From Acanthaster planci (lineage: Eukaryota; Echinodermata; Asteroidea; Valvatida; Acanthasteridae): DNA of 27,971 bases. The stretch is from positions 1,857,469-1,885,439 of the forward strand of contig NW_019091432.1 in assembly GCF_001949145.1 (NCBI RefSeq), written 5' to 3'. Positions 1 to 11,986 of this stretch are shown here, in pieces (the stretch's first letter is position 1; each line of letters starts with the position of its first letter). The translations under genes and the position numbers were made by a program. The notes beneath the pieces are model-generated. The model ran no database searches. It saw nothing but the letters and a program-made list of their open reading frames with translations, and was not told the DNA's origin.

Positions 1-3000
1 ATCTTTCATCCTTACTGTTTCACTTTCAGGCCACAATTAATGCACCATTTTAGCTGTGCCACAGTTGATGAAGCTTTAATATCGATCATTGTAATTTGAG
101 CGTCAGAGTGACGCCGGGCCTTTCTTAATTCATCGTTCCCACTCCAACACCGACGACGACGATGATAAGAAGTACATACTGCATGTGTAATAATTATACA
201 GACTGTGACCCTTACCCTTGTCATTGTTCAGGCTTCCATCGCCATGGCAGCATATGGCTAGAATTGGGTCGCTGCTAAACATATCTGGCATTGTAGGTGA
301 CATGTCAAAGCAAACACTAGTCTAGGTGTTACGCATACACACCTTTTCTCTGGTTGATGATTGAATAAGCAGACTCAGTTATTCACGTGGGGGAGGGGGG
401 AGTTGTTGTGTATGTAATGTGAAACTGTTAACCTTCCTTTCAACCAGCATACAAGTAAGATACTAATACCTGGCACATTTTGCGCCCATCATGTTTTCTA
501 CATGAAGTGGGTTCAGACTAAAAACTGCTGAATGTGAAATTGTTCTTGGGCTCTCTATATCAGTAGAAACAACACTTTTTTAAAAATATGTAATTAGTGC
601 TTAGAGGAGGGGAAAAAATGGATGATTGTTGCCTGACATTGCGTTGTACATTATAATCAAATGCAGAGCTACAAGAGCTACTTTTTGGTGCGATTGTAAT
701 TCTTGGTTGTTGGCTTTTTTTTTCGGTGGCATCACTTTTGGTTTTGTTTTTGGTTTTTTTTTTTTTTTGGTTTCGATTTTCCCCAACTCTTCAAGGCAGG
801 TTGGACTGTGTAAACACAGGATTAACAGGCTCCAGGCTCTAAGGAATACTTGCAGGCGTAATTAGAAACCATTCATTCCTGTCAACTGCACAGTGCCTGT
901 ACATCATGCACTCTGGCTTTTAGTGTTATTGTAAAAACCAACATCCATCCTTACAAGCACTGAAACTATGCATGGTTTAGGCTGTCCTGTAGCACATGTA
1001 TGAGTAATTCATTTGACCATTCAGCTACATGTAGCTTAGGTTACATCCAAATCTGTTGGCTACCATAGGTCTAGGTCTTTGTTCTAAGGAGATGGCTGAC
1101 AATAGACATAGCCAGAGCTCCGGAAGCCCATTTGGCCGGGGACACAGCCTTAGACATCTTTTTAGAGGGCACACCCACATTATGGCAAAAATTGACACTG
1201 TGCGACTGTTACATAGTGATAATAAATGGCTCTAAATCCTTGTACGTGGCTCTAAATCATTGTACATTCTCCATGCATTTGGAAAGTCTTACATGGCTTT
1301 TCTTGTTCCTACATGGAATGCTAGGATCATTAAAAATTTCTGCTGTTTTTCGACTCGTCTCTCACTCGCTGGATGCCCATCACATCTTCAGTGCACTCTA
1401 TAACCATTAAGGAATCACGTACCAGTATGTAGTTAGTGATGTCAATTGGCAGGCCGGAAATCAACCCTTTTTTAGGACACTGCATATTGTAAATTGCTTG
1501 TATCTGAGTGGTGCTTGTTGATTACTGTCATCATTGGACTGTCATCTCTGTTTGTACTGTGATGACTTATCAAACAAAATCCTGACTACATGTACAGTGG
1601 TGTGCTTGTGCATGTGCCTGTCTTTCAGCCTAAAATGTCACGTTAAAGGTGCATGCATTTGTTCCATTGTTAAGGAGATTTTTTTTTTAGAGGCAAAAGA
1701 CACTACACCCATGGTTATCATGACTCGCACGAAATCAGCCTTTCTGTTCCCAACATAGAGAAATGTAACGTGTTAATTCAGTTTAAATTCATGCACATGC
1801 ATATATATAAATATATACATGTTCCGGTAGTATGGAAATGTTGCTTTTTTTCTACCCAGGGACCAGTAATTGTTCTTAAATTGCATTTCACCTTTTTTAT
1901 GAGTTTGACTTTCACAAGGCCATCTTCACAAGGCCATTTTCAGGGCTAACAAATATTCATGGGCTTAAAAAGAGATCCCTAACAAAAAAATTAAACATGT
2001 ACATTGTATACAGCCATGAAAGAGAAGGTACTGGTACCCGCATCAGCGGCCAAGCCGACGTTTCGTTTGAATTTCCTAAGAGTCATACCATGGTAAAAAA
2101 AACAGGCCGAATTCTAGGTCAGTGTCAGCAGTGTGAGCTTGAGATGATCCTAGCGGATATTTTGTGTTGGATAATTGGAGTACAAGCAGGCAGGGTCGGG
2201 CTGTATTCTGGTAATAAAGATCTGAACACGCTCAGTAATGATTTACAGCACACAACACTAATGATAACACACTTGGTGATGACAGAGTTACATTTTTAAA
2301 TTTCAAAGACGTTATGTTGAGAGGCATTATTAAATGGCAACCATCTGTCATACAGAGGTTTTGTGAAACTGAACCAACACGAGCTTTGAACAACCTGTAC
2401 AGTTAGAATTGGCAAACCTTGTGAGAGATATATTTTTGATTGCGTTACATCCGCATGTCCTACTAGATCTCCTTGATTCCTATCGGACTTGTTAGCTCAT
2501 ACTGGTTGATGGCAACGTTGAATTCCCTGAATTTGATAATCCACATTTCCAGAATTGAGGTGATTTTTCTTTAATATAGAAAGCAATTATGCCCAACTTT
2601 TCAGAATTTTTGAGGGCACAGGTAATGTGTGGACTGCACTAGAGAGGCTGTGTTCACTCATGTTTTAGGGACTTGACTGACAAGGTTTCCACCAATGAAA
2701 GTGCTGTTAACTGAATGTTGATCTGGGCATAATGTCATTATAATACACTCATCTATTTTGTGAAGGATATTAATACCGGTAAACTGATCACTTTTGTGAA
2801 GGAATCAATAAATTATAAAACCATTTTCACTAGAGGCTCCAAATCAAATAGTACACATCATTTTATACATAGTAAAGAATGGTTTATCATATCGGGTTAT
2901 CCTCATCACGAGTAGGGGCATGTAATATGTTGTTCTTGGAGCTATACACTAATCTAATGACTGTAAACTGGCTCACATGCCTGTTTTTGTACACCGTCAC

Positions 3001-4007
3001 CCCAACAACATTGATCAGCAGTTTGTACAGTTATCTAAGCCTTGGAGAACTGCACTGTCAGTTTTTTTTAATTGCCGCAGCTGAATGCTAATTACATGCA
3101 ACTCACCAGAGAGCAATTCTGAAGGTGTTTTGTCCAACACAGTATGTGTAAATCATTGCATCTTTCTCAGTAGAACTGGGGTTGTTAGTTACATGTACAT
3201 ACATGTATGTCATACATGCTTAATGACACTGGGCACGTCTCAAATTAATGCATAAATCATCGTGTTTCAGCTAAACACTGGCGAACAAAATTGCAAATGT
3301 GGACAATGTAATGCAACGATAACAAGGGAAAAAATTAAGCCTTGTTCAAAGCTTCATGACCTGAAAATCAGTGCCTTTACATCTGACTTGCTGTGCTATT
3401 TTCTCACACTTGGAAGCAAATTGCAAGTACGATCACAAGTACATTTGCCATCATCACAATTGATTGATAAAAAAATAGATCCAAACGTACATGTAATTCC
3501 ATTTGACGACTAAATCTATCAGTCTGCATTGCAGATAATGTTTTACTGTGACTTGTGTCTGTACCTCTACACTTGGCCACAAACTCAGATGGATCTTACA
3601 CCGTCTCCTTCATCTTTTCCCTGTTTTTGGCTACTGTCCATATACAGGTGCACGCATACATACACTGTACATATACATGACTTGTATGGACACTTTGTGG
3701 GTGCATGCACGGTATCCGATGGTCATGTCAGTCAGTGACCTGCCGGTAAACTTACAATGAACTGTGACAGCTTCTCCACTCTAGTCTTCCCACGCAGTGG
3801 GCAGACAAGTCGACCACATCAGGGGCACTTTTCTGTTTCTCAAAAAGAGATGTAAGGGAGAAGAGAAATCCTGAGCTGACACTGACAGCGGTTACGCACA
3901 TCACTAACTGCCCCTTAGCTGTTAACACCCCCATAGTCGTGTATGTCAGCTCCTGTCAATGATTTATCTCTTTTTTTCCTTCATTTCCTCTCTAATTGCA
4001 CATGCAG
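1..4007 (+). other. Probable intron of the RGS gene, no exon recognised
   Basis: The first recognisable exon (4008) begins with the last base of a split codon, so the gene continues to the left and this stretch is at least partly intron. The preceding exon should encode the GGL (G-gamma-like) helix that binds G-beta-5. I looked for such an exon with a phase-2 donor and found none. The stretch is AT-rich, has T-rich homopolymer runs near 715-770, ACATGT-rich palindromes near 3190-3215, and a short repeated word (ttcacaaggccat) near 1912-1940. Open frames of 60-100 codons here show no family resemblance. Confidence 0.6.
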
Positions 4008-4121
4008 GATGGTCAGACGATGCAACCGCTACGCCGAGCACGACCCGTTCTTGGCCGGGGCGCAGCCTAGCAACCCCTGGATAACAGACGACACCACAAT
4101 GTGGACGCTCAACACAATGCT
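4008..4121 (+). CDS. RGS9: RGS9-like exon: linker between GGL and RGS domains
   Basis: The acceptor is ...cattgcacatgcag-like with a T-rich tract before it. The donor is CT|GTCAGT, chosen because it alone restores the frame: ct joins the g of the next exon to give Leu in WTLNTML-VDTPT, matching the R7 linker. The exon encodes RRCNRYAEHDPFL..PSNPWITDDTTMWTLN, the hallmark segment that packs behind the GGL helix. The first base completes a codon begun in an unseen exon. Length is 114 nt, divisible by three. Confidence 0.9.
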
Positions 4122-7100
4122 GTCAGTATTGCTGTGATCTCAGGAAAAAGGCTTTCAATTAACTGTGCATCATAGCTCAGGCCACTCAAATAACGGACCT
4201 GGTTATCACTGACACATATTCAAATAACAAATGTGTGTTGAACTGATGCATGCAGGAAAGTTTAATTTTTTTTCCTTAAATTTAAGAACATTCACACTCA
4301 TTGTTAACCACCAAAGAAAGCCCCAAAACAAGAACAAAATTTTGAGTGGCCTTTGCACTAAACAAGCTACTATTGTTAGTGTGCGTGGGTGGGGCAGTGT
4401 TGTCATGTGATATTGCACTCATTTGACTTTGTAGTAATAGTTAAGAGAAATGTAAGCAAGAGGGTTTTTCACTGTCATTTGACTTTAAATGAATAGTATG
4501 AAGTTTATTCACCCAGGCATTGTCAATGTTTCTGATTTTTTTTGTAATCATTAGTTATAATGCTCATGAGATTATTTCTTAATTCTTGATGTCAGTGATA
4601 ACGTGGCTGTTCATGTTTAAGAAGTACCATGTTAAATCTTGTGAATATCTAAAATTACATTAAAATTTTCTATTATAAAATGTGAGTTTTCCAGAATGAC
4701 GTTTTGAAGAACAAGTAAAGAAAATGGAGAGAAACACCAAAGGCAACATCTGAAATAACCCAAATAAAACAGCTAATTTTGTTTATGTGGCAATCGGTTT
4801 TACAGTTTTACACAGTAGCATACAGTAGTTCCAGAGATAAAAAGCTCTTCACATTCTGAGCCGGGGAGGGGGAGCTGGTAAGGTTATGCCCATAAGAACA
4901 TGTCAACCTCTTGATAACAGTGCTCCCCATTGTCCCATTTGTATCTCCAGGGTGGACACACCCACCGAGAGACGGGTCCGTCGGTGGTGCATCAGCCTAC
5001 GGGAGCTCCTGCGCGACGCCACAGGCCGGCATGAGTTTGAGATGTTCCTAAAGAAAGAGTACAGCCAGGAAAACATCCGCTTCTGGCAGGCCTGTGAGCA
5101 GCTGAAATATGCCCCACAGTCGTCGGTGCCGGAGCAGGTGCACGAGATATACAGGTGATTTGTCTTTCCTCCCCATATCCATTGAAAAAAAATGACCAGA
5201 GACGTGTTTGTACTCCGGAGAATCAAAGGCTATCCATGAAGAAGAGTGCTATTTAGCTACTTCAAGTGCCTGTAGACAGGTAGAAGATTCAGTGTGCAGT
5301 GATCAGTTTACATTGTGGATGAAGTGATGTTCAAGCCTGTAGGTAGTGTTGAGTCGTTTAAAAAAATTGACTTCGGTTTGTCATACTCCTGTACATGAAA
5401 TACCTTCAGTGCCATTAGATTTCAATATGTTTGGGAATTGATGTACAAAAAGAGCAGAGTGACGAGGCTTTACATCCTCCCCCTCAAAAAAAAAAAAAAT
5501 CTTATTTATTGCTGTTGCTAGTTGGCTACCAGAAGTACAGGTTAATGAAGCTTCCTGTGCCAAAGAACTTTGCTCCATCCCTTTTACCAAACTAGATATT
5601 CTTTTTCACGTTGCCCATCAGGGACTTCCCACACACTGTTTAGTGCACCATAAATGTTGATTATCATAGGCAGGCCTACAAAAGCATGGAATTGCTAAGT
5701 ATTTCCCTGTGAGTTTTGTTAGTTCCTAATCTGAGCTAATGGATGCAGACCAGTAAATACATGCACATAAGCTGCCATAGACAAAAGTGATAAATGTCCC
5801 CACTTCAAAAAATCAGGAAAAAATACAAGTTTCTCAGGTGTTTAAGACTCATTTCAAATTAAAGCTCACTTCTTCATGTTTCATTTTCTTTTCAATTTTT
5901 ATTGGCTTAACTGATGACTCTTGAAGATATTTCTCTCCAGAAATAATCACCCTCAAAACAGTCATGAGGCCCATTGCCATTTGGGAAATTGATTCTTATA
6001 CCATTGTAAAATAGAGCAATATGGAAGGCCTCGTTTACCCCAATACATTCAGAAATACAAGCTGGCAGTCCTGCTGGTGTATGTAGATTCCATTCTCCTC
6101 CTTAATAAAAACCACCCAGTCCACGTGCCACCAAATTCTCCGGTAGCAGAGAATTTGACAGCCTACATATCGTGATTTGGTCTGGGCAGGCAACTAAGGA
6201 CCTACATGTATTTACTGGCCTGTAACCTTTAGCGAGTAGCAAGTCCTCACTCACCATATAGTTTGACTCATTCAGATAATAATGTAACTAACTGCAGTGA
6301 GATTCCAATTTGTATATTTGTTGTGGCCCCTCTGTGCTTACATACAGGCCCATTAATATGCACATACTAGTTTCATGAAGGGCTTGTTTCTAAGGGACAG
6401 AAGGAAATGAGATGTCAAAGTTAAACTACAACCTCAAAAGGCAATACTGAGTGTGTCATTTGTGTTTTCACCTGAGAATTAATTATTTAATCAGATCATT
6501 TATAAAGTATTTAGTGAATTTGTAAATTTTTAATTTTAATTCATTAGGGGAAAGAGAAATTGTGATCAGTACTGATAATTAATGATTTTGACTTCCAGGG
6601 AATTCCTGGCACCTGGGGCACCCTGTGAAATCAACGTGGATGGCAGGACGGTGGAGATGACCCAGCTTGCCTTGCGCAAGCCCAACCGCTTTGCCTTTGA
6701 GGCTGCCCAGCACCACATCTTCCTTCTGATGAAGAAGGACAGCTACCCAAGGTTTCTCCGCTCCAACGAATTCAAGAAGCTGCTGACCAACGCCATGCAT
6801 ACCAACATCAAAAAGAAGTAAGGCCGTCTCACAAAACTGCTTGAAGATTATTCCTTCAAGAAAGCCCCTTAATCTTGAAAAATGTGTGCAACCACAGCAG
6901 TGTTTTACAGAGATACTCATTTCAAGGCAACAATAAGTCAGTTCTTCCATCGGTTGTAGCGATTGTTACTCAGTGCACGAACGAAAGATGGTCATCTCTG
7001 TGCTGAATGATATTTAGGTAGCACAAAGACTCACAAATTTTTTGCCTTAAACAAATTGCAATTTGGGGGGGGGGTTAAAAATAATGAGAATATTTCCAAT

Positions 7101-9322
7101 GCTTCAAATGCATATGTGAAATACCCCTTGTGAACATTGAAGATATAAGAATTGCAGTTTCATATCTCACCCGGCCTGGCAAAACAAGTTTACAGCTCAC
7201 CAGAACGACCTGTGAGTTAAATGGCTTTTACAAGAATCTTGCACAGTGTAAACCAATAGAAACCCCTCAATGTTGTTCACTCACATAATGCCTTTTGTAT
7301 AGCAGGATGCCAAGGTGGGTGATTCGTCAAAACAAAATGCAGACTACTCTTCCTAATGGAAAGGAAAACAAAAACACTGAAACAATGAAAGGTGTAAGAC
7401 TCGTTTTGTTGGGTCTGGTCATTGAACGTGTGTGCTGTTTCATCTGAGCTGATTAGCCCCTTCGGTTTGTTCCTGGTTTTTCAACTTCTTTTGTGCTGGA
7501 CGTGGTTGTCTGTGAACATCAAAGCAAAACCTATAAATCATAAAGATATCAATGAGTGACTTTTTTGTAGATTCACAACTTGTGGCTCCAAGGACAATGA
7601 CCCAAAACAACGAATTGACACTTAAAACAAAAAAGCAGTGGGTGCCAGATTCCCTCAGTTTATTCTTTGTACGTCTGAAATACTTACTTTTTTTTAATTC
7701 AAATTCACATTTTGATAGCAGCTTAGTCAAGTTACCTTAATTTGTTGATCCTCTTTGTGTTGCAGATTCTTTCCATTTGGACGGAATTTAATGCGCACAG
7801 CCAAAGTCACGCCTGACGCCACCCCAATGTCTCTCAGGAGGCGAGGCAGTTTTGGTGATGAGGAAGGGGAGGGACAGTCCATCGGGGAGACTGGTATGGT
7901 ACACTCTCTGAGTGCCAGCAACCTCCATGACTATGAGATGACTAAAATGTGAGTACTAAGAGCTACTCAGTCTAGAGTATGTTTAGGCTTCAGTTCTACT
8001 CTTGAAGACTTCCATCAACTGTTTATGTAACAAATTTTCCATTACTGAGTGTTAGTCTAGAGGCTGTACATTAACTGCAAGTTTTGTACATATATCACCC
8101 GTTTGTTCACTGTCAATTTACTATAAGTCTTGTAAAAATCACCTGTTTGTTTGTTAGATACTGACACTTCTGAAGACATTCTCAGTGGGTTGAAATGTCA
8201 CATTTTCTCTGATCTCATTTCCCTTTTGAAAGGTTCGAGCCTACAACATGAACATATCACACCATGTTTGTATCGTATTCCCCCCATAGATACTCAGATG
8301 CACAGAATGGTCACAGTACAGAGGAGAATGGCATCAAACAAACCAAGCAACCAATGAGGTGAGTCTTGACCTTGTATTATGAAATGATGTTTCTTTTCCT
8401 TTGGTGTAATGTTAACAAACGGTAAATTGTCTTAGCAGAAGAGTGTGGTTAGCTTGGTGAAGAAATCTGCAGAGAAATGAAACTTCCAACTTGGTTTAAG
8501 AGTAGAAGAGTGTGGTTAGCTTAGTGAAGAAATCTGCAGAGAAATGAAACTTCCAGCTTGGTTTAAGAGTATCCGCTCCAAGCGGAACATAAGAGGGCAT
8601 GTTTTTGGTACTCACCACATAGGTGCACCATGATTCGCGCAAGTATATGCCTGTTTAACGGCAAGTACGCTGAGTACATGTAACTAATATATTCCGAGTT
8701 GTATGGTCTTTGTGTACACGCAGAATGCGTGCGAGAACCCGCTTGTAACCACCCGTCTTTCTTTTGCTGATTGGGGGTGCATTTCAGCTCGGGGCGCTTA
8801 GGGACGGGGACCAGAATTAGAAGCCATTACTACTGTTGCACCACACAGGTGCTGAGGCAGTAGTCCAATGTTTAATGCCTTGACTTTCCAACTGCAAAGA
8901 TGTACAACCATAGGTTTAGAACACAAGCAAGAGTGAGATGCCACTGCACTGATGGTACTTTGTCAGATTAGTGTGCATAAAAAATCTGACTGTGATGGGT
9001 CATACAGAGTTATTTTTGTGCCCTTTGTTTGTTTGTTTCTTCCGTGCTTAGGTTTTCCTCCTTACAACCAATCCACTCAGCAGTCCTGGTGCGCAACAGC
9101 TCACTGACCAGGCTGGAGCTGGCCAGTTGTAATGGCCAGGCCCAGAGGCCGGGGTCTGGGGACAGAGACAGCACCTCCCACTTCACCACCACCACCTTCA
9201 CAGTCAGCAGCAACAGCCACACCAACACCAACAACAGCACCTGCCAGCTCTTCACCGTGCCCATCTGCAACCTGCCCACCAAGAAAAGCCTTATCACACC
9301 GTGGGAGGAGGATGGCAGCTGA
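4008..9322 (+). CDS. RGS9: R7-type regulator of G-protein signalling, RGS9/RGS11-like (3' part of gene, six exons)
   Basis: Joining 4008-4121, 4951-5154, 6599-6817, 7766-7948, 8290-8358 and 9052-9322 gives 352 residues and a TGA stop without a frame error. The protein is a GTPase-activating protein for Gi/o-class alpha subunits. R7 members work at the membrane bound to G-beta-5 through a GGL domain. Seen, numbering from the Met at 4009: DPFL..PSNPW linker (12-24), RGS domain (about 46-172), FFPFGR (180-185), then a low-complexity tail. The known G-alpha contact residues are present: E and N in SQENIRFW, N in INVD, and L, D, S and R in LMKKDSYPR. The linker WTLN..VDTPTERRVRRW and the FFPF segment fit RGS9/RGS11 better than RGS6/RGS7. 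The DEP and GGL exons lie outside the window. Every junction is phase 2. RGS9 versus RGS11 naming is uncertain because invertebrates usually have one ancestor of both. Confidence 0.93.
4951..5154 (+). CDS. RGS9: RGS9-like exon: N-terminal half of RGS domain
   Basis: Acceptor tatctccag|g, donor acag|gtgatt. It encodes RVRRWCISLRELLRDATGR through VHEIYR, which is helices 1-5 of the RGS fold. SQENIRFW carries the Glu-Asn pair that touches the G-alpha switch regions. Base composition is much richer in GC than the flanking introns, as expected for real coding sequence. Length is 204 nt and both ends are phase 2. Confidence 0.95.
6599..6817 (+). CDS. RGS9: RGS9-like exon: C-terminal half of RGS domain
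   Basis: Acceptor gacttccag|g, donor aa|gtaagg. It encodes EFLAPGAPCEINVDGRTVEM, then AAQHHIFLLMKKDSYPRFLRS and NAMHTNIKK. The Asn of INVD and the Leu, Asp, Ser and Arg of LMKKDSYPR are the G-alpha contact positions known from RGS4, and all are kept, so GAP activity is expected. Length is 219 nt and both ends are phase 2. The intron before it is 1444 bases. Confidence 0.96.
7766..7948 (+). CDS. RGS9: RGS9-like exon: FFPF region after RGS domain
   Basis: Acceptor tttgtgttgcag|a, donor aaaat|gtgagt. It encodes KFFPFGRNLMRTAKVTPDAT, then a basic RRRGSFGDEEGEG stretch that could be a phosphorylation target, and SASNLHDYEMTK. The FPF motif just after the RGS domain is typical of RGS9 and RGS11. 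Length is 183 nt and both ends are phase 2, so it could be skipped without a frameshift. Confidence 0.9.
8290..8358 (+). CDS. RGS9: RGS9-like small exon in C-terminal tail
   Basis: A 69-nt exon with acceptor ccccccatag|a and donor atgag|gtgagt. It encodes a polar stretch (YSDAQNGHSTEENG, then KQTKQPMR) with no known domain. It is supported by both splice sites and exact phase-2 agreement with its neighbours rather than by similarity. It is a plausible cassette exon because inclusion or skipping keeps frame. Confidence 0.72.
8437..8570 (+). repeat. Tandem duplication, 67-bp unit, two copies
   Basis: Copies at 8437-8503 and 8504-8570 differ at only two bases (ggtg/agtg and aac/agc). The duplication lies in the last intron of the RGS gene, 78 bases past the donor at 8359. 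The near identity implies a recent event. Confidence 0.97.
9052..9322 (+). CDS. RGS9: RGS9-like terminal exon with PWE C-terminus
   Basis: Acceptor tccgtgcttag|g; open for 89 codons to TGA at 9320-9322. It contains LTRLELASCNGQAQ, a Thr/Ser/Asn-rich run, a Cys-containing stretch, and ends KKSLITPWEEDGS. As I recall, the long brain isoform of vertebrate RGS9 also ends in an (I/V)CPWE-like motif, so this tail may be the ancestral R7 C-terminus. A second frame of the exon (from 9132) is open and Pro-rich but has no independent support. Confidence 0.85.
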
Positions 9323-10868
9323 CCCTAGGTCACAGGGTCAATGTTTGTGGCACCACATAGCCCCTGTAACTCAACTACATGTAGATAATATAAGAACGTG
9401 TAATATATGAAAAGAAAAAAAGTTTATAAAATTGTAATTGATCTATCTGTTTTATATCACAATGTCTGACATTTCAGCGTTGTCATGTTTACTTTCGTGT
9501 ACGGGTGGTAAGGACAAGCAGTGCCTAACAAGAGTATGGCTTTGATATACAGTGCTGCGACAGAACACCTGTGATTGCCAGCTTAGAAACAATGTTTTAT
9601 GTTTTCACAGGTCGAATGTCATTTTGTGTGTGTGTGAACTGGGCAACTTCTAATTCCAACCAACAGAGGGGGGAAAAACTTTCGTAATGATAAGCTGAAG
9701 TAGAATATAAAGGTAACTTGAATGTGTCAACATTCCAGTTGCATTAATCATTGCAGTATTTTTACCCGTGCCGGGTCAGTCGAACTAGAATCCATGAATC
9801 GTTATATTCAAGAATCCTGTGTATAATTAGTATCTGTTCTTGTCTAACAGCCCTGGACTTAACCCCTGTTGTCCAATTCTGTAGTGCCCTAAAAGCAGGC
9901 AAATGAAGAACCATCGTATTTGGAGTGTTAAATTTCTCTTTATCGTGAGCAGATACACTGCATGTAATTTTTGACATCTTTACCGAGGCAAGCAAGGGTG
10001 ATGCCCTTGAAAATTTCAAAGTTTCACAGCCATAGTGGTGTCAGCAAGGCACAGCAGGGCACATGGCCTTCAAGATCATGTGATTGAACCGTCAACTGCA
10101 GAGGGCGCTGTGGGCTACTTGTTTGGCTCTGTCACTTGACAGATTGGTTGAACAGAGGCTTTGCATGGTAGCCATGTTGCAGTGCAGCTCTTCTGTACCA
10201 CAGGGAAGTTTCCTTTGTACATACCCTGTGGAACAAAAAGCACTGGCCTGCAAGATGGCGGCTACGCAAACCCTCTATAGGTCCACCGAATTTCATCCCT
10301 CACCACCACAAGACTTAATTGTAGAGCAGGTTCGGTCAATTGGGTATTTGTTTTACTATAGTCAAGTATAATTTACTATTTGAAATAAGGATACGTTGAC
10401 TGACTTTTTCTGATGTTCATTCCTTCTTTATAAAAGAATCTAGCTTAATTGTGTGCTGTTGCTTTTTCTCTGTTTAGCTATATTTGTGTACTTGGGCCAA
10501 CTTATGTACAGAAGAGAAGAGTTTTTAAGTAAAAAAATGTTCATATCATTGTATCTTTCTGAACTGTACATAGAGATATTTATTTATAATTGAAAACCAG
10601 CATTGGTATCATTGGATTATTCTTCATCATTTAGATTGTAAAATTTAATGGCACATTGATTGAGAGTTGATGTCAATATACTGCATTGGAGGGTGAAGAC
10701 AAATACCGTACCAGCCACCCATTTGTACGGGTAAGCAAGACTATTCATTAGATAAAAAGTTAGAATCTGAATGTTCCTACATGCTGTAAAATAATGAGAC
10801 AAAGCATAGGAGTACAGATTTAGCAATTAATTATGCAAGACACCTACATCTTGACCTCAAATTTTTCA

Positions 10869-10910
10869 ACAGGTGTCTACAGGTGTTTGCCTGTATTAGT
10901 AGACAGGTGT
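10869..10910 (+). repeat. CAGGTG (E-box) triplet with small hairpin
   Basis: CAGGTG occurs at 10870, 10880 and 10904 within 40 bases, and tacagg/cctgta plus gtctac/tagac pair to form a nested hairpin. CAGGTG is the Snail/ZEB or bHLH E-box. Location downstream of the RGS gene gives no functional proof. Confidence 0.45.
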
Positions 10911-11986
10911 CAACCAATCAGCAGCTTTGGCCTTCTTTAGTGTTGGGGTCACATAAACGTTTCACACAAGTTAAACGTTTAGAGTAGGCTCTGGTGAACT
11001 GATGATACCTGAACTTGGTCTGTGTACCTGCAATGATTTAAAAAAAAGCAATTACACATATAAATGGTGCATTCTTAAATATGGTGCTTCTGCAAAAATA
11101 AGAGCAAATACTGATGATCCTGAGTTATATTTCCTCTACATGACACCAGCACTTGTTCCTGTAGCAACAAACGAACGGGTGCTAACACACATTCCTTTCT
11201 AAGTCATTCTCTACTGTTTCTGTGTTCTATTCCATCTTTTAAGGAATAGATCTATTCCTTATTGCATCTACTAAGCTATCACCAGTATCAAAATCACTGA
11301 GCAGTTCATTAACCCCCCCCCCAAAAAAAACCTCCAAAATTCCCCTCCATGACAAAAGTGTTTTTACAAGCTATATTTACTCTAGAAATGGTACCATTTG
11401 TCAAATAGTACATGGTAAAGAAAAGATCCAAGTTTCCTGGTTGTTGTCCAATGCTCAGCAGTGTGTAAGAACTGCAGGTACAGTTGAAATGCAGCTGTTC
11501 ATTCATCTTGACAATGAAACAGATGATGAAAGCTCTGAACAGATTTCTTGACATTTTTGCCAAATATATGTTCTCAGTTTTTGTTCTACATCATTAAAAA
11601 ACTTTACTAATTAAATCTCAAGCTACTTCTAAGCCGTTAGTATAAGTCTTGAAAACCAGAGAGTGCGTAAGTAACTGCAGGTGGCATCACTAATACAGTG
11701 ACTGGTTAGCCGCATTCATGTGGGTAAGTTCCATCCATGGCAGCTGTATGTATTTGGAATTGTGGATGTACTTACATGTACATGTATATGTACATGTGAT
11801 GTAAGCCTACTAGAACAGTTGATTGTGAAGCTTGGATACATTTTTGGAATCCTTGAAGGCAAAGTTGACTTTCCTGACACTGTAACAAGACACTTAACCA
11901 TATGCTGCCGGGTGTTTTAAAAATGCAGTGCCTACGTACGGGTGATTTTCAAGATTTTACGTTTTCAAAATTCTTCAAAAATTCAT

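Noticed and set aside
601-786. Lys-rich small protein on the minus strand
   Set aside because: It arises from poly-A/T tracts; no family or splice evidence.
1997-2299. 100-codon ORF in the 5' intron
   Set aside because: Longest open frame there but no known motif, no good splice pair and no coding-like base composition.
3262-3513. 83-codon Cys-containing ORF preceded by a possible acceptor, considered as the missing GGL exon
   Set aside because: No Leu-rich GGL helix pattern and no phase-2 donor to join 4008.
9010-9297. Hydrophobic minus-strand ORF opposite the RGS terminal exon
   Set aside because: Antisense of Ser/Thr/Asn codons gives Leu/Val runs; not a membrane protein.
9132-9410. Pro-rich 92-codon plus-strand ORF overlapping the RGS terminal exon
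   Set aside because: It is another frame of the exon; the Pro/Ala/Thr richness follows from the Thr/Asn-rich coding sequence. No splice or similarity support.
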